Positions 1 to 8,267 of a DNA stretch of 10,759 nucleotides are shown here, piece by piece. Source of the DNA: Candidatus Methanoperedens sp. (GTDB lineage Archaea > Halobacteriota > Methanosarcinia > Methanosarcinales > Methanoperedenaceae). Location of the stretch: NCBI GenBank assembly GCA_026552835.1, contig JAPMTY010000104.1:1-10759 (forward strand). Direction: 5' to 3'. The stretch's first letter is position 1. Every line of letters starts with the position of its first letter. The notes below the pieces were generated by a model, which saw nothing but the letters and a program-made list of their open reading frames with translations, was not told where the DNA came from and made no database searches. A program made the translations under genes and the position numbers.

Positions 1-1530
1 GGGAAGGTCAAGTCCCTCGCGCAGGAGGTTAATGCCCACAAGCACATCGAATTCGCCGAGGCGAAGCCCTCTTATAATCTCGATGCGCTCAAGCGTCTCT
101 ATCTCGGAATGCATGTACCTCGCTCTTATTCCCGCGCCGATTAAATATTCTGTCAGGTCTTCCGCCATCCTTTTTGTAAGCGTGGTAACAAGCACCCTGT
201 ATTTCTTTGCGGTTTTTGCATGGATTTCTGCCATTAAATCGTCTATCTGCCCCTGTATAGGTTTTATCACAATCTCCGGGTCAACAAGCCCGGTAGGCCT
301 GATAATCTGTTCAACAACCTGCGCGCTCTGCCCTATTTCGTAATCAGCGGGCGTGGCTGACACATACATTACCTGGTTCACCCTGGAGCTGAACTCATCA
401 AAAGTCAGCGGGCGGTTATCATAAGCCGAAGGCATCCTGAAACCATAATCCACAAGCGATTCTTTCCTTGCATGGTCGCCGGCATGCATTCCCCGAAGCT
501 GCGGCAGCGTAACATGCGATTCATCGATAACTATGAGATAATCTTTCGGGAAATAATCAAGCAATGTGTACGGCGGCTCGCCTGCTCTCCGCCCGTCCAT
601 GTGGCGGCTGTAGTTTTCAATTCCCTGGCAGTACCCGATTTCATGCATCATCTCGATATCGAATTTCGTTCGCTGCTCAAGACGTGCGGCTTCAAGGATT
701 TTACCCATGGATTTTAATTCATGGAGCCTGTCCCTGAGTTCGGCTTCGATTGACTCGATCGCAGCGTCTATCTTTTCCTGCGGCATCACGAAATGTTTTG
801 CAGGGTAAATAACCACAGCATCGTTCTCACTCAATGTTTTTCCTGTCAGGGCATCAAATTCGGAAATTTTATCGATCTCATCTCCGAATAGTTCTATCCT
901 GATACCGTTTGAAGCATACGACGGGAATATCTCGATTGTGTCCCCCCTTGCCCGGAATTTCCCGGTGCTGAAATCAAGGTCGTTGCGTTCATACTGCATA
1001 TCCACAAATCTTGAAAGTATAACCCGCCGCTCAATATTCTCGCCTTTCTTAAGCAGGATGGACATTTCCTTCCATTCCTGCGGGGAGCCGATTCCGTAGA
1101 TGCATGATACGCTTGCCACCACGATCACGTCCCTGCGCTCAAACAGCGAGCGGGTGGCGGATAGTCGCATCCTGTTTATCTCCTCGTTGATCGATGCGTC
1201 CTTCTCGATATAAGTGTCAGTTTGCGGAATATACGCTTCAGGCTGGTAATAATCGTAGTAGCTCACAAAATATTCAACCGCATTTTCAGGAAAAAAAGCC
1301 CTGAACTCGGAATAAAGCTGCGCTGCAAGGGTCTTGTTGTGGGAAATGACAAGCGTTGGTCTCTGGATTTTATTTATCACATTCGCGACCGTGAAGGTCT
1401 TGCCCGAACCAGTCACTCCGAGCAGGGTCTGGTGCTTCATTCCCTGTTCTGTACCGAAAACGAGTTTCTCTATCGCTTTCGATTGGTCTCCTTTAGGTTC
1501 AAAACCGGAAACGAGTTTAAAAGCTCCCAT
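1..1530 (-). CDS. uvrB: UvrABC excinuclease subunit B, N-terminal 510 residues (cut by window edge)
   Basis: UvrB is the DNA-loading, damage-verifying helicase-like subunit of nucleotide excision repair; it receives damaged DNA from UvrA and recruits UvrC. I translated the minus strand by hand and found one unbroken frame. Seen: Walker A GVTGSGKT at residues 38-45, NKTLAAQL at 65-72, the tyrosine-rich beta-hairpin [10 protein letters not shown] at 91-100 that is inserted between DNA strands, Walker B DESH at 336-339, SAT at 391-393, and [10 protein letters not shown] at 501-510, where the window ends. Motif spacing matches bacterial UvrB closely. About 150 C-terminal residues, including the UvrC-binding region, lie outside. 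ATG at 1530 gives [10 protein letters not shown], matching the family start, but has no clear Shine-Dalgarno. An in-frame TTG at 1551 lies 12 nt after an AGAGGT and would add seven residues. The gene begins 40 nt after the tadC-like gene, so co-transcription is possible. Confidence 0.97.
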   Translation of the reverse strand, partial: MGAFKLVSGFEPKGDQSKAIEKLVFGTEQGMKHQTLLGVTGSGKTFTVANVINKIQRPTLVISHNKTLAAQLYSEFRAFFPENAVEYFVSYYDYYQPEAYIPQTDTYIEKDASINEEINRMRLSATRSLFERRDVIVVASVSCIYGIGSPQEWKEMSILLKKGENIERRVILSRFVDMQYERNDLDFSTGKFRARGDTIEIFPSYASNGIRIELFGDEIDKISEFDALTGKTLSENDAVVIYPAKHFVMPQEKIDAAIESIEAELRDRLHELKSMGKILEAARLEQRTKFDIEMMHEIGYCQGIENYSRHMDGRRAGEPPYTLLDYFPKDYLIVIDESHVTLPQLRGMHAGDHARKESLVDYGFRMPSAYDNRPLTFDEFSSRVNQVMYVSATPADYEIGQSAQVVEQIIRPTGLVDPEIVIKPIQGQIDDLMAEIHAKTAKKYRVLVTTLTKRMAEDLTEYLIGAGIRARYMHSEIETLERIEIIRGLRLGEFDVLVGINLLREGLDLP

Positions 1531-1570
1531 AATACTGACTGGGCATTCCAATGGCTTATTCTTACCTCTT

Positions 1571-3529
1571 CTAAAGCACAAACATCGTGAAGAGGAGATA
1601 GCCAATGGTCATCATAATTACGGAATGCTTTAATCCCGAAAGGGCATTGCCTTCTCCCATTACTCCTGCAATCAGCCCGGAACAAAAACCCTGAATCAGG
1701 GCACCATGGAAAAACATGCGATTATATACACCCAATTTCTCCCTCGAGAGACTGAGAGGTACTGCCCCGCCACCGCTTGTTGACATTTTCTCCCCGGCCT
1801 TTACCATTTCTGAAAGGAACGTCGTAGAAATTATGTAAATAATACCAATGAATACAAGGAATGATATATAAATAATTACAACGTAAATAAACATATTAGT
1901 CCTGCGCTCGTTCCTCAATTCCTGTTCCGCAGCAACATCCCTTGCCGCGACATTCAGCACCTCGCCTATATCCCCGCTTGACTCGTTGGCTTTTGTTAAT
2001 AAAGTGACTGACCGCGATACAAGATGCGTCCTCACGCGGTTAGCAAACCTGACGAGCGCTTCATTTATCGCAAGTCCCCATTCAATATCATTCCAGATTT
2101 TTTTGATCTCCTTGCTTAAGCCGATATCCGAGTGTGTCATCAATTTGATGGAATCCCGAAGCGTCATGCCTGTTTCATTGGTACTGGCAAGTTTTTTTAA
2201 GAAATCTGGTATCAACGACTGTATCCTGTCTTCCCTTCGCTTTTTGTATTCATGGAAAATCATAAGCGGGATAACCAGGATATACACGGTGAAAACTATC
2301 CTGTCGTCTATATAATCCACAAAATCCGGCGCTTTCATCGCATTAAAAACCGAGATTAACATAAAGATAAGGGCTATTGGTCCTGTTATTATTAAAGAAT
2401 ACAGAGGATTTTCTTTAAGCGGCTTCAAGGGGTCTTGAAGCATCTTTCTTATCTGGAGTGAGTTTCTTGACTTGACGAATTTGGAAAATACGGTCTTCTC
2501 ATCCGTTTCAGGCACTACAATTTCACCGACAAAACTTTGGGTGGGCAGAAGCGGCGCTTCCCCGGTAGCCCCGGGCGTGATAATATCAACCATTACCACG
2601 AACATCAACGAACCTATCGGTATCACCGCATAAATTATCGCATATATCATTACCTGGCTGCCGGAACCCATTACCGACATCATCACACCGAGAATTATAA
2701 TAAAAAGGGGTCCTGCCACGAATGCCGTGACATAGGATTCTGCAATTAATCCAAGCGTTTCAAGGAATCCTTTCTGTTCAATCTTGGCCCTGTTGAGATA
2801 TTGCTCTGATTTATCACGGAAGTATGTGGAGATATTCCCGCCGCTGTCTATGACCGTCAGCAGATTATACATTAAATCCCTGAAATTCTCAGAAGGCGTA
2901 ATCTCACAGATGTTGTGAAGTGCAGTTCTCAAATCGTTTCCGAAATAATCCATATCCCTCACAACGACATCCACTTCCCTTGCAACTTCGCCGTAAGTAT
3001 CGGTGCTTTTGCTCAAGGAACGTAATATTTCAATAACATTCATGCCCCCCCTGCTCAGCGCATACATGAAGGTGACTGCAAAGGGCAGGTTCCTGTCGAT
3101 TGCACCCTTTCTTTCCCCTGCCTTGAATCCCGGATATGCAAGAAAAAGCGCATACGTTATCCCGCCAAAAAGTATGGTAAGAAAACCTACTATGAAAATC
3201 GCAATCGCAAAGTCCCTATACTGGATAAGCCACGCTGTCTTTGGCGAAAAAGTAAGATGCGTAAGCCTTTCCGGAAGCCTGACAAACGTGAACAGGATAT
3301 ACGTTGTTATTAATCCCAGCAACGCGCCGGCAATACCTGCCAGCACTGAATAGAACATTGAGTTTGAAATATACATTTCATACGACATGGGAATGCGCGC
3401 CTGTCTCATCGCCATCCGCAGGTCCCTGAACTGGTCTTTCTTTTCTTTCATCTTTTCGCCGAGCAGGACAAACGGCAGTGTCTTTAATTTCCGGAAATAA
3501 AATTCGACTTTACTTGCCATTGCGCTCAT
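1571..3529 (-). CDS. Archaeal TadC/GspF-type membrane platform protein, two T2SF repeats
   Basis: Inner-membrane platform protein of a type IV filament or type II secretion-like machine, expected to couple the cytoplasmic ATPase encoded just upstream to filament assembly or export. The 652-residue product has about nine hydrophobic segments (near 55-83, 106-134, 258-288, 292-316, 376-397, 411-427, 545-572, 606-624 and 636-652). Two cytoplasmic T2SF-like regions are visible. The first is near 145-260, with [16 protein letters not shown] then the helical [18 protein letters not shown]. The second is near 435-545, with [20 protein letters not shown] then WGLAINEAL and [14 protein letters not shown]. 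This doubled architecture, about twice a single bacterial TadB or TadC, is usual in archaea. The ATG overlaps the ATPase stop in ATGA, indicating translational coupling; an in-frame ATG three codons later is an alternative start. Archaellum FlaJ is less likely because no archaellin or fla genes are nearby. Confidence 0.93.
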   Translation of the reverse strand: MSAMASKVEFYFRKLKTLPFVLLGEKMKEKKDQFRDLRMAMRQARIPMSYEMYISNSMFYSVLAGIAGALLGLITTYILFTFVRLPERLTHLTFSPKTAWLIQYRDFAIAIFIVGFLTILFGGITYALFLAYPGFKAGERKGAIDRNLPFAVTFMYALSRGGMNVIEILRSLSKSTDTYGEVAREVDVVVRDMDYFGNDLRTALHNICEITPSENFRDLMYNLLTVIDSGGNISTYFRDKSEQYLNRAKIEQKGFLETLGLIAESYVTAFVAGPLFIIILGVMMSVMGSGSQVMIYAIIYAVIPIGSLMFVVMVDIITPGATGEAPLLPTQSFVGEIVVPETDEKTVFSKFVKSRNSLQIRKMLQDPLKPLKENPLYSLIITGPIALIFMLISVFNAMKAPDFVDYIDDRIVFTVYILVIPLMIFHEYKKRREDRIQSLIPDFLKKLASTNETGMTLRDSIKLMTHSDIGLSKEIKKIWNDIEWGLAINEALVRFANRVRTHLVSRSVTLLTKANESSGDIGEVLNVAARDVAAEQELRNERRTNMFIYVVIIYISFLVFIGIIYIISTTFLSEMVKAGEKMSTSGGGAVPLSLSREKLGVYNRMFFHGALIQGFCSGLIAGVMGEGNALSGLKHSVIMMTIGYLLFTMFVL

Positions 3530-5802
3530 CCGGAGATGTTCAACCTCTTTAAAACTTTATCAGGAGTAACCTGGTAATCATGAATGATGGTAGCGATCGC
3601 ATTGAAATCGGATATTTTGTTATTTACCATGAACTCAAGAATTTTCTGCCTGTTGCTCAGTTCTCTTTTCAAATCCCCGATATTCCATCCGCGTCTTATC
3701 ATTACCTCGTTTAACGCTTTTGACTCGCCCACCCTGTGGAATTTATCTGTCAGAGGGTCCCACGCAAAAATATCGTTCGTCCGTATATTTCTGGTCGTCG
3801 GGTCTATATCTGTAATCTCAACCAGCTTCATATTGCGGCGCGCTCTTTTACCTTTTACGAAGGTTTGCGCCTGGATGCTTATTATATTAAGAGCCTGAAT
3901 CATCGACCTCGGTACGCTAATAGGAGGATTTTCAAGACGATGTATGGCGCTCGATACCGAATCTGCGTGCATAGTCGAAAACGTGGTATGCCCGGTGCTC
4001 ATCGCCTGGAAGAGCGTCAATGCTTCCTTGCCCCTGACTTCGCCCACCAGCAGGTATTCAGGTCTCTGCCGGAGCGCTGCCCGGAGGAGGTCGTACATAT
4101 CAATACTTCCCCTGCCGTCAGCCGTGAAAGAGTCCCTGGTTATCCCCGGAATCCAGTTCGGGTGCGGCAGTTTCAATTCCCGCGTATCCTCAAGTGAGAT
4201 TATTTTTGCCTGCCAGGGAATGAAGAGGGAGACAGCGTTAAGAGAAGACGTTTTACCCGAAGCCGTGCCCCCTGCAAAAATCAGGCTCTTATTGTTCTCG
4301 ATACAAAGCCAGAGATATGCCATTTCTTCTGCCGAGAACGTATTCCAGTTAATCAGGTCAACAGGAGTTATCGGGACTTCGCTGAATTTCCTGATTGTAA
4401 ACGTCGCTCCGTGGGTTGTCACTTCCGTGCCGAGTGTCATCTGGATACGGGAACCGTCAGGCATGGTGGCATCCACCATCGGTTCCGCTACCGAGACGTG
4501 TTTGCCGCATCTCTGGGCAAGCCTTATGACATAAGAATCCAGCTCGTTCTCTGCAAAAAATATGTTTGTGGGCATATTGGTGTATTTCTTATGGTACAGG
4601 TAGATTGGAATATCAAAGCCGTTAGCTGAAATATCTTCTATCCCGTTGTCATGCATAAGCGGGTCAATCTTACCGAATTTAATGAAATCCCTTCGCGTAT
4701 AGTATAATATTTTTTCAAGGGTTAAAGGGGTTATATCGATTGCATAATCTTTTATTACCTTTCTTACTTTGCCTGTCAGGATTTTTTCCTTATCCGCGTC
4801 ATTCTTTACCTCTTCAAAAAGAAGGACATCCTTGAGCCTGTCTTTGATTTCCCGCAGGAGCAGGTCTTCGAAACCGGAAAGTTTCGGCTCTGCCACGTAA
4901 TACAGATATGAATTTTTTTCAGGATTGAACAGGATTACCACAAAGGAATATGGTTCGTTCACCCAGTAACGTTCAATTTCCTTGTATCCTTCCATGCCTT
5001 CAAAAGTTACAAGCTGGCCATGCAGCGACTGCTGGTATGTCTCTATATCTTCGGTTTCTTTTGTTAAATAGGATTTCAGCCTGGCTAATACAGGCTGATC
5101 TGATTTTTCTAACGGGATATCTTTAAGTTTCTTTATACCGGTTTCGACATCTGACAGTAATTTTTCTTCAAGATGCAGAAATGCGGCTTCCTTTTCCGGT
5201 GTCATTTTTTCTTTGATAATATCCTTTGTCGCATCAGAATCAAGGTGATGCATCAGGCTTTCCACTTCTTCAGGCAGCCTCTCTTTTTCCGGTTTTGCCT
5301 CAGGTTTTATCTCTTTTCTTTCGCTCTTCTTTACAGTTTTTTCTCCTTCTTCGACCGGCTCAATTTTCCCTGCAGGCTTTTCTAATTCTCGCGGTTCTTT
5401 CTCTTGTCCGGTTAATACCGCGCCGCCCTTTTCTTTTATGGATTTTTCCTTGTCCTCTCCGGCTGGCTTTTTCCTGGTTTTCCCTGAGCCTCCCGATTTT
5501 AAGATTTTTTTTGCGGTTTTCAATTCATCTGAAATATCTTCCAGGTTTTCCTGCCCGACCCTTGCTTCTTTTAAAACCTCTGCAAGTTCCGTATTCCCCC
5601 CCTCCAACAAAGAATATTGCTTTTCATAAGCCGCCAGTTCCTTTGCATTTTTAACAAGCTTTGCCAGGTTCTTCTTAAAAGTTTCAGGATCAAGTGAAGG
5701 GTTTTGCAAAGCTAAATCGCTTATGAATTTCTGGATATCCTTTTCATCAGGGTTTGCAAATTCGGCTATGAATCCGCGCACTTTTTCGCGTAGTTCATTC
5801 AT
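3526..5802 (-). CDS. TadA/PilB/GspE-family secretion ATPase with long charged N-terminal extension
   Basis: Hexameric motor ATPase of the type II/IV secretion superfamily, acting on the cytoplasmic face of the membrane with the TadC-like platform encoded next. Seen in the 758-residue product: Walker A GGTASGKTS at 511-519, Asp box SLEDTRELKLPHPNW near 536-550, Walker B YLLVGEVRG at 583-591, His box GHTTFSTMHADS at 604-615, and the preceding N2-type domain with NGIEDISANG and MPDGSRIQ (about 385-457). Residues about 255-385, with RYWVNEPYSFVVI, resemble the N1 region of archaeal members. Residues 1 to about 230 are an extension: a helical part (1-100), a Lys/Glu/Pro-rich low-complexity stretch (about 101-180), then further helix. 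MinD ends 8 nt upstream. A GGAGGG inside the last minD codons lies 14 nt before the ATG, somewhat far for an ideal Shine-Dalgarno. The key catalytic residues are intact, so it should be an active motor. Confidence 0.95.
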   Translation of the reverse strand: MNELREKVRGFIAEFANPDEKDIQKFISDLALQNPSLDPETFKKNLAKLVKNAKELAAYEKQYSLLEGGNTELAEVLKEARVGQENLEDISDELKTAKKILKSGGSGKTRKKPAGEDKEKSIKEKGGAVLTGQEKEPRELEKPAGKIEPVEEGEKTVKKSERKEIKPEAKPEKERLPEEVESLMHHLDSDATKDIIKEKMTPEKEAAFLHLEEKLLSDVETGIKKLKDIPLEKSDQPVLARLKSYLTKETEDIETYQQSLHGQLVTFEGMEGYKEIERYWVNEPYSFVVILFNPEKNSYLYYVAEPKLSGFEDLLLREIKDRLKDVLLFEEVKNDADKEKILTGKVRKVIKDYAIDITPLTLEKILYYTRRDFIKFGKIDPLMHDNGIEDISANGFDIPIYLYHKKYTNMPTNIFFAENELDSYVIRLAQRCGKHVSVAEPMVDATMPDGSRIQMTLGTEVTTHGATFTIRKFSEVPITPVDLINWNTFSAEEMAYLWLCIENNKSLIFAGGTASGKTSSLNAVSLFIPWQAKIISLEDTRELKLPHPNWIPGITRDSFTADGRGSIDMYDLLRAALRQRPEYLLVGEVRGKEALTLFQAMSTGHTTFSTMHADSVSSAIHRLENPPISVPRSMIQALNIISIQAQTFVKGKRARRNMKLVEITDIDPTTRNIRTNDIFAWDPLTDKFHRVGESKALNEVMIRRGWNIGDLKRELSNRQKILEFMVNNKISDFNAIATIIHDYQVTPDKVLKRLNISG

Positions 5803-5810
5803 AGTATCTT

Positions 5811-6599
5811 CTATTTCCCTCCGAAAATGGTCCTTGTAAGGCGGTCAACAAAGCCCTCCTTTTTGCCTTTATCCACGGATTCCGTGAATTTCTCACCCGA
5901 TATCTTTGCCGCAAGCCTTTTAAATGCAATCGATGCCGGAGATTTGGGGTTTCTCACCACAACAGGCGTCTTGAATGCTGCAGAACGCCTGACATTTACA
6001 TCCTCAGGTATCATTTCAAGGACTCCCAGGCCTAAAAGTTCGCCAACCTTATTGCGGCTGATTTCGGTTTTATCAAGCTCGGCGCGGTTCAGGATTACAC
6101 CTTCGACAGACTTGCCAAGAAGTTCAGCTAATGTTTTTATCTTTAAGGCATCTGCCATCGAGGAAAGTTCGGGATTGACCACAAGAAGAATCCTGTCAGC
6201 AATGGTAAGCGGGATTAAACCATCCTTGCTTATACCTGCGGGAGCATCTATCAAAACATAATCCATTCCCTCTGTAAGTTTTGATACTACATTTTTTAAC
6301 TTATCGGGGTTTGCTTTCTGGAATCCCTTTAAAGTCAAACCGCTCGGCACTACCAGGAGACCGGAAGGGCCTGAATAGGTAGCATCTTTTATTTCCGCTT
6401 CGCCGCTTAATACTTCATGCAGCGTTACCTTGTTTTTTTCAAGCCCGAGCATTAGCCCGAGATTTGCCATACCTATGTCGGCGTCTATGATTATCGTTTT
6501 TTTGCCAAGCATTGCAAGAGCAGTGCCAAGGTTCAAAGTCGTGGTGGTTTTGCCGGTCCCGCCTTTTCCTGAGGCTATGGTGTATACCCGAACTGTCAT
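5811..6599 (-). CDS. minD: MinD-type deviant-Walker ATPase with C-terminal membrane-targeting helix
   Basis: MinD/ParA-superfamily ATPase that dimerises with ATP and binds membrane, used to place machinery at defined sites in the cell. The 262-residue product has the deviant Walker A GKGGTGKTT (11-19, with the signature lysine at 12), switch I region DADIGMANLG (39-48) and Walker B DAPAG (118-122). These are MinD rather than ParA or Mrp hallmarks. The tail at 246-262 (KKEGFVDRLTRTIFGGK) resembles the membrane-targeting sequence of E. coli MinD (KKGFLKRLFGG). The ATG is preceded by AAGGA at 8 nt. No MinC or MinE-like gene is visible. It is the first gene of a tight cluster with the TadA-like and TadC-like genes, so a role like that of bacterial TadZ, positioning a pilus or secretion machine, is inferred. 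A general cell-pole or division-plane role remains possible because archaea carry several MinD paralogues. Confidence 0.95.
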   Translation of the reverse strand: MTVRVYTIASGKGGTGKTTTTLNLGTALAMLGKKTIIIDADIGMANLGLMLGLEKNKVTLHEVLSGEAEIKDATYSGPSGLLVVPSGLTLKGFQKANPDKLKNVVSKLTEGMDYVLIDAPAGISKDGLIPLTIADRILLVVNPELSSMADALKIKTLAELLGKSVEGVILNRAELDKTEISRNKVGELLGLGVLEMIPEDVNVRRSAAFKTPVVVRNPKSPASIAFKRLAAKISGEKFTESVDKGKKEGFVDRLTRTIFGGK

Positions 6600-6666
6600 G
6601 GTTTTATTCCTTCGACCTGGTAATACGGAAGCTTACCCATTTTTCCTGTTTTTTACAAATATAGTC

Positions 6667-6682
6667 ATTATAAGTTTATAAC
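6667..6682 (-). promoter_or_regulatory. Candidate TATA region for the minD-tadA-tadC transcript
   Basis: Read on the minus strand, the gap between the hydrolase stop and the minD start contains GTTATAAACTTATAA, two overlapping TATA-like hexamers about 70-80 nt before the minD ATG. A start site about 25 nt downstream would leave a leader of roughly 45 nt, which also contains the AAGGA Shine-Dalgarno. The call rests on base composition and spacing only. Confidence 0.4.
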
Positions 6683-6694
6683 TTTAATTGTATC

Positions 6695-6722
6695 ATAATA
6701 TTAATAATCATAGTAATATTAT
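6695..6722. repeat. AT-only inverted repeat across the hydrolase stop codon
   Basis: ATAATATTA (6695-6703) and TAATATTAT (6714-6722) are perfect inverted 9-mers with a 10-nt spacer. Each arm contains the self-palindrome TAATATTA, so the element is also a direct repeat of an 8-bp palindrome. It covers the last codons and stop of the alpha/beta hydrolase gene and lies just upstream of the candidate minD promoter. It could be a protein-binding site or a weak terminator stem. Its AT-only make-up makes chance occurrence plausible. Confidence 0.4.
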
Positions 6723-7373
6723 TTGTACTATCCATTCAAGCATTTCTTCAATAAGTTCAGGCATTGCGTCGAACATGGCTGTACCATGCAATTTGCCATT
6801 TATTATATTAAGCCTCTTATCACCGGGAAAAATGTCATATAATTGCCTGCTGCTTGCTGCTGCATAGGTATCGCCCTCGCTTGCGAGAATATAGACAGGA
6901 CCAGGATATTTTTGAGCAAGTTCGGGAGCATTGATTCCCCTGTAGTTAAGACCTGCTGATAAAAGCACAAGAAGCCTGACATTCCTGTCCATTGACGCCT
7001 GCCAGAGAGCAAGGTTTGCCCCGATGCTTGCGCCTGCAATTGCGAATCTTGAAATATCCACATCTTTTTGGCGTGAAAGGAATTCTTTTGCAGAATCGAT
7101 ATCATTCATAGAGTCCCTGTGTTCGGCGTCGCTGAAATTTTTGTAATCAATTCTTTTCCCGTTTTTATCGATGCTCTCGCCATGCCCCCGCAAATCGATT
7201 GCAAGACAGGCAAAACCATGTTCCGAAAGACGCAGCGCAAAGGTGTTCCAGCTTTCTTTGGCCGCAGGCATCATATGCAGCAGGAGAAAAACAGGTGAAT
7301 GCTCTTTTTGCGGTTTGAAATAGTTCCCCGCTATAAGGACGCCGTCTTTTGTCCTGAATGTAATTTTCTCCAT
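6708..7373 (-). CDS. Alpha/beta hydrolase (esterase/dienelactone-hydrolase-like)
   Basis: Serine hydrolase of the alpha/beta fold; the substrate is not known. In the 221-residue product the nucleophile elbow is GASIG (114-118, Ser116), with a probable acid Asp168 in ASEGDT and His196 in GKLHGTAMF, in the order and spacing expected for a catalytic triad. HMMPA (33-37) occupies the oxyanion-hole position, and DLRGHGES (60-67) is typical of the family. No signal peptide is visible, so the enzyme is probably cytoplasmic. The TGA stop lies 108 nt before minD on the same strand, and the start follows a 136-nt gap, so it is probably its own unit. ATG at 7373 is the natural start (MEKITFRTKDG). No strong Shine-Dalgarno precedes it. 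The C-terminus is hydrophobic (WIVQIILL). Related families include dienelactone hydrolases and acyl-peptidase-like esterases; a narrower assignment is not supported. Confidence 0.9.
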   Translation of the reverse strand: MEKITFRTKDGVLIAGNYFKPQKEHSPVFLLLHMMPAAKESWNTFALRLSEHGFACLAIDLRGHGESIDKNGKRIDYKNFSDAEHRDSMNDIDSAKEFLSRQKDVDISRFAIAGASIGANLALWQASMDRNVRLLVLLSAGLNYRGINAPELAQKYPGPVYILASEGDTYAAASSRQLYDIFPGDKRLNIINGKLHGTAMFDAMPELIEEMLEWIVQIILL

Positions 7374-7448
7374 GGTTTGTCACTCATTTTATAGTTGTGA
7401 TTTCCAAACATATTCTTGTGAACACTTAAACGTAATTGGCGACTGCGT

Positions 7449-7458
7449 CTTTATAATC
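7449..7458 (-). promoter_or_regulatory. Candidate TATA box upstream of the alpha/beta hydrolase
   Basis: The minus strand reads GATTATAAAG about 75-85 nt before the hydrolase ATG. A second TATA-like stretch, CTATAAAATG, is only about 20 nt before that ATG, too close for a standard start site upstream of the codon. The rest of the gap 7374-7509 shows no RNA gene or strong hairpin. Confidence 0.3.
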
Positions 7459-7509
7459 AGAGATGCGGGGTCACTCTGTCTTGGTTCGTATATTCACAAA
7501 AGTTTTTAA

Positions 7510-8136
7510 TTACAGCCTTTTATTTAAAGCTTCCAAAAGTTCTTCAGATGTCTTAAAATCATTTTGAGTATCAAGCTCTATAATGTCTCTGAGGATTTTT
7601 ATGAGTTTTTGAACAGGTATGGCAGTATGGTTAAAGTTTCGATTAATATTTATTCCCTCAAAATTCATTCCACTATTGCAACTGAAATTACCAAGATTAA
7701 CGGTTATGGGTAAGTCATTTTTTGTCTTTACCTTATATGTTCCTAAGCCAAATCTAATTACTGAAGGCACTGCGTAAGGCTTTCCATAAACTTGAGCATC
7801 AATAAACTCTATTGTGGTTGGGGTAAGTTTTTCAAATGTTATTGAATAGCATATACCCGTCCCTATATTTATTATTGGGTACACGATGAATGGTTGTAAA
7901 GGAATTATCAAGTTTATTTCACCTTCAAGAAATTTATTTAATTCCTTTGGACGAAAATCTTTTCGTTCTCTTAAATATTCCACACTTCTCAGTGTAGCGG
8001 TTATCTGCTGATTGTTTTCCCCATGTATTATGACTTCACTATTTGAGCCGTTTCTTGTTAGCTTGACGATTTTTATCTTGGTTTGTTCGACTTCTTCATA
8101 TTGCCCTTGTTCAATGCTCCGTGTGCCCTTTCTCAT
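7510..8136 (-). CDS. Hypothetical protein, AT-rich, 208 residues
   Basis: I do not recognise this family. The ATG is well supported by AGGTGA (8144-8149) at a 7-nt spacing. The first 20 residues are charged (MRKGTRSIEQGQYEEVEQTK). The middle, about 20-165, alternates short hydrophobic and polar stretches as a beta-rich fold would. The last 30 residues (PVQKLIKILRDIIEL onward) look helical. There is no signal peptide or membrane segment. Cys96 and Cys153 are the only cysteines. Base composition differs from the neighbours: 16 of 60 bases are G or C at 7501-7560 and 18 of 60 at 7861-7920, against 39 of 60 at 8461-8520 in nfi and 24 of 60 at 7081-7140 in the hydrolase. This, and the lack of a link to the genes around it, suggests acquisition by transfer, but no mobility gene or att-like repeat is visible. 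Confidence 0.8.
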   Translation of the reverse strand: MRKGTRSIEQGQYEEVEQTKIKIVKLTRNGSNSEVIIHGENNQQITATLRSVEYLRERKDFRPKELNKFLEGEINLIIPLQPFIVYPIINIGTGICYSITFEKLTPTTIEFIDAQVYGKPYAVPSVIRFGLGTYKVKTKNDLPITVNLGNFSCNSGMNFEGININRNFNHTAIPVQKLIKILRDIIELDTQNDFKTSEELLEALNKRL

Positions 8137-8143
8137 TATTGGT

Positions 8144-8149
8144 TCACCT
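8144..8149 (-). promoter_or_regulatory. Shine-Dalgarno of the AT-rich hypothetical gene
   Basis: AGGTGA on the minus strand lies 7 nt before the ATG at 8136 and fixes the start of this unrecognised gene. Confidence 0.7.
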
Positions 8150-8249
8150 ACTTATTATGGATATAAGATTGAGTTTTACTTTTTATCTCTTTTGCTCATC
8201 TGAAGTAACAGTTATCCTTTCGGTTAATTCTTTATTATCTCTACTGACT

Positions 8250-8267
8250 TCAAACTATTCAAACTAT
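8250..8267. repeat. Tandem 9-bp direct repeat
   Basis: TCAAACTAT occurs twice back to back (8250-8258 and 8259-8267), between the stop of the small CxxC protein and the AT-rich hypothetical gene, about 115-130 nt upstream of the latter's start. It may be a regulator site for that gene or a slipped duplication. Function is unknown. Confidence 0.5.

Noticed and set aside
32..1633. Several plus-strand open frames of 80-120 codons across the left end
   Set aside because: They lie opposite uvrB, whose minus-strand frame is unbroken with all helicase motifs; these frames show no family features.
3521..3545. Possible frameshift joining the ATPase and the TadC-like protein
   Set aside because: The ATGA overlap is the normal stop-start coupling for these separate proteins, and each has a natural end or start.
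5470..5500. GGSGKT in the N-terminal extension of the secretion ATPase (residues 104-109) as a second P-loop
   Set aside because: The required glycine or alanine five residues before the GKT glycine is a lysine, and the motif sits in low-complexity charged sequence.
3944..5654. Plus-strand frames of 140-196 codons opposite the secretion ATPase
   Set aside because: The minus strand has all motor motifs in order. The plus-strand Phe/Leu/Ser-rich frames are the mirror of Lys/Glu-rich codons.
6619..6637. GGTAA/TTACC inverted repeat in the minD leader as a riboswitch or attenuator
   Set aside because: It is only a 5-bp stem with a 9-nt loop and no further paired structure; it is expected by chance.
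7374..7509. Possible tRNA or small RNA in the gap before the hydrolase
   Set aside because: No cloverleaf arms, no T-loop consensus and no strong GC hairpin could be found.
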